Source: PALSA-1006 sp964532405 (GTDB lineage Bacteria > Pseudomonadota > Gammaproteobacteria > Burkholderiales > Gallionellaceae). Taken from it: a stretch of 9,173 bases of DNA. Where the stretch lies: contig CAZHIC010000059.1 of assembly GCA_964532405.1 (NCBI GenBank), forward strand, positions 1-9,173. The letters run 5' to 3'. The translations under genes were made by a program, and so were the position numbers. The notes below the pieces were generated by a model that saw only the letters and a program-made list of their open reading frames with translations, did no database searches and had not been told where the DNA came from. The stretch's first letter is position 1; every line of letters starts with the position of its first letter. Below are positions 1 to 5,472 of this stretch, piece by piece.

Positions 1-96
1 GGTTGGGGTTGGGGTGGGGGTGGGGGTGGGGGTTGGGGTGGGGGTGGGGGTGGGGGTGGGGGTGGGGGTTGGGGTGGGGGTGGGGGTGGGGGTGGG
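1..96. repeat. GGTGGG/GGTTGG hexanucleotide tandem array inside nnrD
   Basis: Sixteen hexamers run without a break in phase: thirteen-plus positions are GGTGGG-type or GGTTGG-type, ordered as 2 GGTTGG, 3 GGTGGG, 1 GGTTGG, 5 GGTGGG, 1 GGTTGG, 4 GGTGGG. The period of 6 keeps the nnrD frame, so on the minus strand each unit reads His-Pro (CACCCC) or Asn-Pro (AACCCC). The plus strand, which is the nnrD template strand, has dense G runs able to form G-quadruplexes. The array touches the window edge, so its true length is unknown. An assembly artefact at a contig end is possible. Confidence 0.9.
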
Positions 97-367
97 TACG
101 GAGCAGGTCTGCCGCGCTATGCAGCATCAGCTCCGGCATCTGCGTATCCACCGCAGGGGCGTTATCCGCCAGCAGGCCGACATGCACGCAGCCCGCGCCC
201 AGCTTGAGCGCGGCGCGCCCGGCCAGCAGGGCAGCCCCGACCATGCCAGCACTGCCGCCGATGACGGCGACCGTGCCGAACATGCCTTTATGGCTGTCTC
301 TGGGGCGCGGCTTGAGGTAGGCGGCGACTTGCTTTCGGGTGATAGCGGGGATACGGGTCGGGGACAT
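1..367 (-). CDS. nnrD: ADP-dependent NAD(P)H-hydrate dehydratase, 5' part (runs off the left edge)
   Basis: NnrD dehydrates the S form of damaged NAD(P)H hydrate back to NAD(P)H using ADP, a cytoplasmic metabolite-repair reaction; it belongs to the ribokinase-like YjeF C-terminal family. Reading from the ATG at 367-365, the first 91 residues give a family-typical N-terminus: ITRKQVAAYLKPRPRDSHKG, then TVAVIGGSAGMVGAALLAGR (about 32-51), then ALKLGAGCVHVGLL and a PELM motif (about 79-82). An AGGA Shine-Dalgarno (complement of 375-378) sits 7 nt before the ATG, which supports this start. From residue 92 the frame enters an array of His-Pro/Asn-Pro dipeptides up to the window edge, with no stop. 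In homologues this point lies in the stretch between PELM and the GPGLG nucleotide-binding motif, which is off the window. The gene is divergent from purL. Identification of the family is confident; whether the gene is intact beyond the repeat cannot be seen. Confidence 0.85.
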   Translation of the reverse strand, partial: MSPTRIPAITRKQVAAYLKPRPRDSHKGMFGTVAVIGGSAGMVGAALLAGRAALKLGAGCVHVGLLADNAPAVDTQMPELMLHSAADLLRTHPHPHPHPNPHPHPHPHPHPNPHPHPHPNPN

Positions 368-376
368 GCTGTTTTC

Positions 377-406
377 CTGAGAGTGAGCGACGCGGTGCAT
401 TATAAT
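377..406 (+). promoter_or_regulatory. Predicted purL promoter
   Basis: A perfect -10 hexamer TATAAT lies at 401-406, 36 nt before the purL ATG. A weak -35 candidate, CTGAGA (377-382, 4 of 6 matches to TTGACA), is 18 nt upstream. The start of transcription would fall near 413, giving a leader of about 30 nt. The -10 match is directly seen; promoter function is inferred. Confidence 0.5.
399..404 (-). promoter_or_regulatory. Predicted nnrD -10 box overlapping the purL -10 box
   Basis: ATTATA at 399-404 reads TATAAT on the minus strand, 31 nt before the nnrD ATG. It overlaps the purL -10 (401-406) because ATTATAAT (399-406) is its own reverse complement. I see no good -35 match at 16-18 nt spacing on this strand, so the call rests on the -10 alone. 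Confidence 0.4.
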
Positions 407-442
407 TGCATCCTGTCCACAACGCTTTCATGAGATCGATCT

Positions 443-3400
443 ATGTCCCGCGTCACTAGCAGCAAAATCTCCGTCGGCAATCACGCGCTTTCCGCATTCC
501 GCCTCGAAAAACTTCGCGCCGCGATCAAGCTAGTCGCGCCGAACGTGTCTCTCGAAGACACGCGCCATTGGTATTTCACCGAACTCAAAGTGCCGTTGTC
601 TGCCGCCGAAGATAAATTGCTGGAGCGCCTGTTGGGGCTGGATGCAAATCTGAATAAACCGGCGGCCAGACTGCAACGTTTGCTGGTCGTGCCGCGTCTG
701 GGAACGATCTCCCCGTGGTCGTCCAAAGCGACGGACATCGCGCAACACTGCGCACTGCCGAATGTAGCGCGCATCGAGCGCGGTGTGGTGTATTACCTGA
801 GCAGCATGGGCGGCAAGCCGTTGAGCGAAGCGGAAAAGAAAGCCGTGCTGCCGCTGCTACATGACCGCATGACCGAATCGGTGATCGTCGACATCGGCGG
901 TATCGAAAGCAGAATCTTCGCACACGGCAAGCCGCAGCCGCTCTCCACCGTGGACATCATCAAGGGCGGCAAAGCCGCGCTGGAAAAGGCCAATGCCGAG
1001 ATGGGTCTGGCGCTTTCCGCCGACGAGATCGACTACCTGATCGAGAATTTCCACAAGCTGAAACGCAATCCGTCCGATGTCGAGCTGATGATGTTCGCGC
1101 AGGCCAATTCCGAACATTGCCGCCACAAGATATTCAACGCGGACTGGATTATTGACGACGAGCAGCAAGCCATCTCTCTGTTCGGCATGATCCGCAACAC
1201 GCACAAGCTGCATCCGCAGGGCACGGTGGTGGCGTACTCCGACAACTCCTCCGTCATCGAGGGGGCTGAGATCGAGCGCTTCTATCCGCGCGCCGATGGC
1301 GGCTATGCGTTCAGCAACGAACTCACGCACACTTTGATGAAGGTGGAAACGCATAATCACCCCACCGCCATTGCCCCGTTTGCGGGTGCGGCGACCGGCG
1401 CGGGCGGCGAGATTCGCGACGAAGGCGCGACAGGAACCGGCTCCAGACCCAAGGCCGGGCTGACCGGTTTCTCGGTGTCCAATTTGAATATTCCGGGGTT
1501 TGTACAGCCGTGGGAGCAATACAGTCCTCTCCCTAACCCTGATATAACTACTAGCCATTCGACTAAGCTGGCAAAAAACGCCAGCCAAGTCGCTGGTTAT
1601 CTCCCGCAGGCGGGCGAGGGGACGCTCCCCTCTCACACTAGTGGGAGAGGGGCAGGGGGAGAGGGTGCTACCTATGGCAAGCCCTCCCGCATCGCCTCCG
1701 CCTTGAAAATCATGCTCGACGGCCCGCTCGGCGGCGCGGCGTTCAACAACGAATTCGGTCGCCCGAACTTGACCGGATATTTCCGCACCTTCGAAGAGCA
1801 AGTGAACGGCGAGATGCGCGGCTACCACAAGCCCATCATGCTGGCGGGCGGGGTCGGCAGCATTAGAGCTCAGCACACGCACAAACATCAACTGTCGGCA
1901 GGCGCACTGCTCATTCAGCTCGGAGGCCCAGGCATGTTGATCGGACTCGGCGGCGGCGCGGCATCCAGCATGGATACCGGCGCGAACGCGGAAAATTTGG
2001 ATTTCGATTCCGTGCAGCGCGGCAATCCCGAGATGCAGCGCCGCGCGCAGGAAGTCATCGACCGCTGCTGGCAGATGGGCGACAACAATCCTATCCTCTC
2101 CATTCACGATGTCGGCGCGGGCGGCATCTCCAATGCGTTGCCGGAGCTGGTACACGGCGGCGGCAAGGGCGCGAAATTCGAATTGCGCGCCGTGCCGTCC
2201 GATGAGCGCGGCATGACGCCGATGCAAATCTGGAGCAACGAAGCGCAAGAGCGTTACGTGCTGGCGATTCCGCCGGAACGTCTGGAAGAATTTAGCGCGA
2301 TGTGCGAACGCGAGCGTTGCCCGTTTGCCGTGCTGGGCAAGGCCACCGTCGGCGAGCAACTGACCGTGCATGACTCGGAATTCAACAATCATCCGGTGAA
2401 CATGCCACTGTCCATGCTGCTCGGCAAGCCGCCCAAGATGACGCGCAAGGTGAAGCGCGGAAAAGCGCGTATACCAAAGTTCGACACCAGCAACATTGAG
2501 TTGAAAGAAGCTATCGAGCGCGTGCTACGCCTGCCTTCCGTGGCAGACAAGACCTTTCTGATCTCCATCGGAGACCGCACCGTGGGCGGCATGACCGCGC
2601 GCGACCAGATGGTCGGCCCGTGGCAAGTGCCGGTGGCGGATGTTGCCGTCACGCTGATGGGCTTCAACACTCATCTCGGCGAAGCCTTTGCGCTCGGCGA
2701 GCGCACGCCCATCGCCGTGCTTAATGGCCCCGCTTCCGGTCGCATGGCGATAGGCGAGGCCATCACCAACATCGCCGCCGCGCAGATCGAAAAGATCGGC
2801 GACATCAAACTCTCCGCCAACTGGATGGCCGCCGCCGGACACCACGGCGAAGATGCCGCGCTGTTCGACACCGTTCACGCGGTAGGGATGGAACTGTGCC
2901 CGCAGCTTGGCATCAGCATCCCGGTGGGCAAAGATTCGATGAGCATGAAGACCACATGGAAAGAGGGCGAGCAGAACAAAGCCGTCACCGCACCTCTCTC
3001 ACTCATCGTCACAGCCTTCGCACCGTGCAGTGATGCGCGCAAGACGCTCACCCCGCAACTCGTTGCCGACACCGACACCGTCGTGCTGTTGTTCGATCTG
3101 GGCTGCGGCAAAAATCGCATGGGCGGCTCGGCACTGGCGCAGGTATACAAGCAAATCGGCGATGTCGCACCGGACGTGGACGATGCGCGCAAGCTCAAAG
3201 CCTTCTTCGAGCTCATCCAACGCTTCAACCGTGAGGGCAAGCTGCTGGCCTATCACGACCGTTCCGACGGCGGCATGCTGGCGGCACTGTGCGAGATGAC
3301 CTTCGCTTCGCACATCGGTCTGGACATCCGCTTGGACGAACTCAACGGCGACGACCTCGGCAGCTTGTTCAACGAAGAACTCGGCGCATTGGTGCAAGTG

Positions 3401-4576
3401 CGCCGCACCGATCTGGCCGACATCTTCGTGCTCTGCGACGAAGCGGGCTTGGGCGGCGTGCATGAAGTGGCGCGCCTCAACACCAGCGGCACTATCAATA
3501 TTTCGCACGGCGGCAAGACGCTGTACAGCGAGAACGCCATCACCCTGCGCCGCATCTGGTCGGAGACCACGTATCAAATGCAAAAGTTGCGCGACAACCC
3601 CGTGTGCGCGCAGCAGGAATACGACCGCACGCTGGATGCGAACGATGTCGGTCTGCATGTGAAGCTCACTTATGACCTCAACGAGAATCCCTCATCTCAG
3701 TCCCTTCCCCCTTTAAGGGGGAAGGCTAGGATGGGGGTAGAAGCTCAGAGTGAAAGCCGGGTTTCTACCCCCACCCTCCCCCTGCAAGGGGGAGGGAATA
3801 TGTTGACCCGTCCAAAAATGGCCATCCTGCGCGAGCAGGGCGTGAACGGCCAAGTGGAAATGGCCGCCGCATTCGACCGCGCCGGATTCGCCGCAGTGGA
3901 CGTGCACATGAGCGACATCATCAGCGGCCGCGTGAAGTTGGCCGACTTTAAAGGCGTGGCCGCGTGCGGCGGATTCTCCTATGGCGATGTGCTGGGCGCG
4001 GGCGCGGGCTGGGCGAAATCCATCCTGTTCAACCCCAGAGCGCGCGACGAATTTGAAACCTTCTTCAAGCGCAACGACACCCTCGCACTCGGCGTGTGCA
4101 ACGGCTGCCAGATGATGAGCAAGCTGCACGAGATCATCCCCGGTGCGGAACACTGGGCGCACTTCGCGCGCAACCAGTCGGAACAGTTCGAAGCGCGTTT
4201 CGTGATGGTCGAAGTGCAACGGTCGCCTTCCATCCTGTTTGAAGGCATGGCAGGCAGCCGCATGCCTATCGTCGTATCGCACGGCGAAGGCTATGCCGAC
4301 TTCGGCAGCGCCGCGAAACTGAAAGCTGTGCAGCCGCTGGTGTCGCTGCGCTATGTCGATCACAACGGTAAAGCCACCGAAACCTATCCGCTCAACCCCA
4401 ACGGCTCGCCGCAAGGCATCACCGGACTCACCACTCCCGACGGGCGTTTTTCGATCATGATGCCGCACCCCGAGCGCGTGTTCCGTGCCGTGCAAAACTC
4501 GTGGTACCCGCGCGACTGGCAAGAGAACGGCGCATGGCTGCGCATGTTCCAAAATGCAAGGAAGTGGGTAGGGTAG
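443..4576 (+). CDS. purL: Phosphoribosylformylglycinamidine synthase, long fused form, with two in-frame repeat insertions
   Basis: PurL converts FGAR, ATP and glutamine to FGAM, the fourth step of de novo purine synthesis, in the cytoplasm. The order matches the E. coli-type single-chain enzyme: N-terminal PurS-like domain, linker, two AIRS-like synthetase halves, and a C-terminal class I glutaminase. Visible signatures are QANSEHCRHK (about 220-229), VETHNHPTAI (301-310), GGEIRDEGATG (321-331), SIHDVGAGG, GDRTVGGMTARDQMVGPWQ, GKDSMSMKT and YHDRSDGG. The glutaminase triad is Cys1219 (GVCNGCQ), His1342 and Glu1344 (MPHPERVF). At 1377 aa it exceeds E. coli PurL (1295). The excess is accounted for by about 51 residues at 360-410 and about 36 at 1084-1119, both encoded by palindromic repeat DNA and both free of stops. 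The start at 443 follows a weak GAGA (432-435). The downstream gene is convergent, with a 47-bp gap and no clear terminator. Identity is certain; normal activity is inferred from intact motifs. Confidence 0.97.
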   Translation: MSRVTSSKISVGNHALSAFRLEKLRAAIKLVAPNVSLEDTRHWYFTELKVPLSAAEDKLLERLLGLDANLNKPAARLQRLLVVPRLGTISPWSSKATDIAQHCALPNVARIERGVVYYLSSMGGKPLSEAEKKAVLPLLHDRMTESVIVDIGGIESRIFAHGKPQPLSTVDIIKGGKAALEKANAEMGLALSADEIDYLIENFHKLKRNPSDVELMMFAQANSEHCRHKIFNADWIIDDEQQAISLFGMIRNTHKLHPQGTVVAYSDNSSVIEGAEIERFYPRADGGYAFSNELTHTLMKVETHNHPTAIAPFAGAATGAGGEIRDEGATGTGSRPKAGLTGFSVSNLNIPGFVQPWEQYSPLPNPDITTSHSTKLAKNASQVAGYLPQAGEGTLPSHTSGRGAGGEGATYGKPSRIASALKIMLDGPLGGAAFNNEFGRPNLTGYFRTFEEQVNGEMRGYHKPIMLAGGVGSIRAQHTHKHQLSAGALLIQLGGPGMLIGLGGGAASSMDTGANAENLDFDSVQRGNPEMQRRAQEVIDRCWQMGDNNPILSIHDVGAGGISNALPELVHGGGKGAKFELRAVPSDERGMTPMQIWSNEAQERYVLAIPPERLEEFSAMCERERCPFAVLGKATVGEQLTVHDSEFNNHPVNMPLSMLLGKPPKMTRKVKRGKARIPKFDTSNIELKEAIERVLRLPSVADKTFLISIGDRTVGGMTARDQMVGPWQVPVADVAVTLMGFNTHLGEAFALGERTPIAVLNGPASGRMAIGEAITNIAAAQIEKIGDIKLSANWMAAAGHHGEDAALFDTVHAVGMELCPQLGISIPVGKDSMSMKTTWKEGEQNKAVTAPLSLIVTAFAPCSDARKTLTPQLVADTDTVVLLFDLGCGKNRMGGSALAQVYKQIGDVAPDVDDARKLKAFFELIQRFNREGKLLAYHDRSDGGMLAALCEMTFASHIGLDIRLDELNGDDLGSLFNEELGALVQVRRTDLADIFVLCDEAGLGGVHEVARLNTSGTINISHGGKTLYSENAITLRRIWSETTYQMQKLRDNPVCAQQEYDRTLDANDVGLHVKLTYDLNENPSSQSLPPLRGKARMGVEAQSESRVSTPTLPLQGGGNMLTRPKMAILREQGVNGQVEMAAAFDRAGFAAVDVHMSDIISGRVKLADFKGVAACGGFSYGDVLGAGAGWAKSILFNPRARDEFETFFKRNDTLALGVCNGCQMMSKLHEIIPGAEHWAHFARNQSEQFEARFVMVEVQRSPSILFEGMAGSRMPIVVSHGEGYADFGSAAKLKAVQPLVSLRYVDHNGKATETYPLNPNGSPQGITGLTTPDGRFSIMMPHPERVFRAVQNSWYPRDWQENGAWLRMFQNARKWVG
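1520..1672. repeat. Palindromic repeat insertion 1 in purL
   Basis: This 153-bp stretch (51 codons) lies between the conserved PurL sequences QPWEQ and YGKPSRI, which are nearly adjacent in E. coli (QPWEEDFGKPERI). The ends carry CCTCTCCCTAACCCT (1526-1540) and a complementary-type GGGGCAGGGGGAGAGGG (1649-1665). Inside, GAGGGG (1616-1621) pairs with CCCCTC (1627-1632). A 26-bp palindrome with one mismatched pair is centred on ACTAGT (1627-1652). The sequence resembles the dispersed CTCTCCC-type intergenic palindromes of betaproteobacterial genomes, here translated in frame as a Pro/Gly/Ser-rich loop. That it is an insertion is inferred from comparison with the remembered family alignment. Confidence 0.85.
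1541..1600. repeat. Nested 60-bp imperfect palindrome within insertion 1
   Basis: The segment separates ACCCT (1536-1540) from CTCCCGC (1601-1607), which would otherwise form a continuous CTCTCCC-type repeat. Its core is a hairpin: CGACT (1560-1564), two unpaired bases and GCTGGC (1567-1572), a loop AAAAAAC, then GCCAGC (1580-1585), two unpaired bases and AGTCG (1588-1592). That is 11 of 13 pairs. Outer ends ATAAC (1544-1548) and GTTAT (1596-1600) are also complementary. Its base composition is less GC-rich than the flanking repeat. A length of exactly 20 codons keeps the frame. The boundaries are an estimate. Confidence 0.6.
3700..3797. repeat. Palindromic repeat insertion 2 in purL, at the linker to the glutaminase domain
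   Basis: Three inverted repeats are packed into about 98 bp. CCTTCCCCCTT (3703-3713) pairs perfectly with AAGGGGGAAGG (3715-3725). A 15-base arm at 3728-3742 matches 3763-3777 in reverse complement at 14 of 15 positions. CCCTCCCCCT (3774-3783) pairs perfectly with AGGGGGAGGG (3787-3796). The outer hairpins can also pair with each other. It encodes about 36 residues between LNENP and TRPKMAIL, where E. coli PurL has only a short linker. The frame stays open throughout. It has the build of a dispersed intergenic palindromic element; copy number in this genome cannot be seen here. Confidence 0.85.
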
Positions 4577-4623
4577 TGGAACGAGGAGCCGAAACAGCTA
4601 GTCGTGTGGTGGGGAATACTCAC

Positions 4624-5460
4624 TTAATGCGGCGTGAGGGCAACTGGCTTTTCATGGGATGCATAATAATGCGCATTCTCGTTTAGGGCGCGGGCCGCAT
4701 CGCCGATAGCCGAGTCACCGCAAGTCTTGTTTTTTCCACAACGCTCGTCGTGTATGCGCGGGTTGGAAAATATGGGCAGACTACCTTTGTCGTTGCCCAT
4801 GATTTCCCGCATCCCGCCGCCCACCATGATGTCGCCGAATTCTGCCGGCTGCGGCTGGCCATCGCAGTTCCCTTCAGCGTAACCGTTGGCATAAGGGACA
4901 ATGGCCGACGAATTGGTTTTGTCATGCCGGCATTGTGCGACGAGCGCTCCGTGATTCAAACCCATCAGATGCCCCAATTCGTGAGCCAGTGTATGTGCGC
5001 CACAAACGAAGTTGACGACCGCGAAAGCTTTGCGCGTCGATGATATGGCCTCCACTGACTGGTTCACCGCATAGGCACGACCACAGCCCGGCTTTCCTAA
5101 AACCCAAAGCCTGCCAACCATGGCGATGGTGTAGTCGGCGGCGAATTCATGCGCCTTTTGGAACATGGCTTCAAATCCATTCCGTTCGTGCGCCATGTCG
5201 TCGATGATCTGCACGTCATCCACCGCCACGATTCGGGCAAATTCGACCTGCACGATCTCGGCATTGAGTTCCACTTCGCTGTTGCGGTAATAGCCGTTTA
5301 GTTCCGCAACATATTTTTGTAGCGTCGCACGGGTGGTTTGCTGTTGTGCCGCAGTGCGCCCAAGGTCATCACTGACGATGAAACGAATGTCGATTGTTTC
5401 GGCCCATGTCCCGGCACTAGAACACAGTGCTAGAACAAACGTGATGTTCCGCCAGTTCAT
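4624..5460 (-). CDS. Secreted metzincin-type zinc metalloprotease
   Basis: The 278-aa product starts with a signal peptide (about 1-20; basic start, hydrophobic FVLALCSSA, likely cut after GTWA), so it should be exported. HELGHLMGLNH at 160-170 is the full metzincin zinc motif, with His160, His164 and His170 as ligands and Glu161 as catalytic base. A Met-turn candidate follows (FGDIM, Met212; REIMG, Met221 as the alternative). PIFSNPRI (229-236) resembles the FSNP segment common in bacterial reprolysin-like (M12B-type) peptidases. About six cysteines in the mature part (126, 153, 177, 199, 241, 247) could form disulphides. The start lies 12 nt after the stop of the upstream kinase-fusion gene, and I see no good Shine-Dalgarno, so translation is probably coupled. 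It converges with purL. The fold and the motif are clear; substrate and role are unknown. Confidence 0.85.
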   Translation of the reverse strand: MNWRNITFVLALCSSAGTWAETIDIRFIVSDDLGRTAAQQQTTRATLQKYVAELNGYYRNSEVELNAEIVQVEFARIVAVDDVQIIDDMAHERNGFEAMFQKAHEFAADYTIAMVGRLWVLGKPGCGRAYAVNQSVEAISSTRKAFAVVNFVCGAHTLAHELGHLMGLNHGALVAQCRHDKTNSSAIVPYANGYAEGNCDGQPQPAEFGDIMVGGGMREIMGNDKGSLPIFSNPRIHDERCGKNKTCGDSAIGDAARALNENAHYYASHEKPVALTPH

Positions 5461-5472
5461 TTCAAGGAAAAA

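Noticed and set aside
1..96. Telomere-like GGGGTT repeats at a sequence end
   Set aside because: Most units are GGTGGG rather than TTGGGG, and the array is in frame with a bacterial nnrD. Resemblance to ciliate telomeres is coincidental.
416..431. Possible PurR box upstream of purL (ACAACGCTTTC)
   Set aside because: The half-sites lack the spacing of the enterobacterial PurR consensus by one base, and PurR control is not expected in this group.
3..433. Plus-strand open frames across the hexamer array (Gly/Trp- and Gly/Val-repeat proteins)
   Set aside because: They are shadows of the microsatellite and of nnrD on the other strand, with no ribosome binding site and no conserved content.
1520..1672. 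Insertion 1 as an intein or a self-splicing intron
   Set aside because: At 51 codons it is far too short for an intein, lacks splice-junction residues (no Cys/Ser start with HN end), and has no group I or II core. The frame is open, so simple translation explains it.
857..2392. 511-aa minus-strand open frame inside purL
   Set aside because: Antisense shadow of a GC-rich conserved gene; its Arg/His/Ala-rich translation has no recognisable domain. The same applies to 3713-4552 and 2999-3658.
4577..4623. Terminator between purL and the convergent metzincin gene
   Set aside because: No stem with a following T tract could be found on either strand in these 47 bases.
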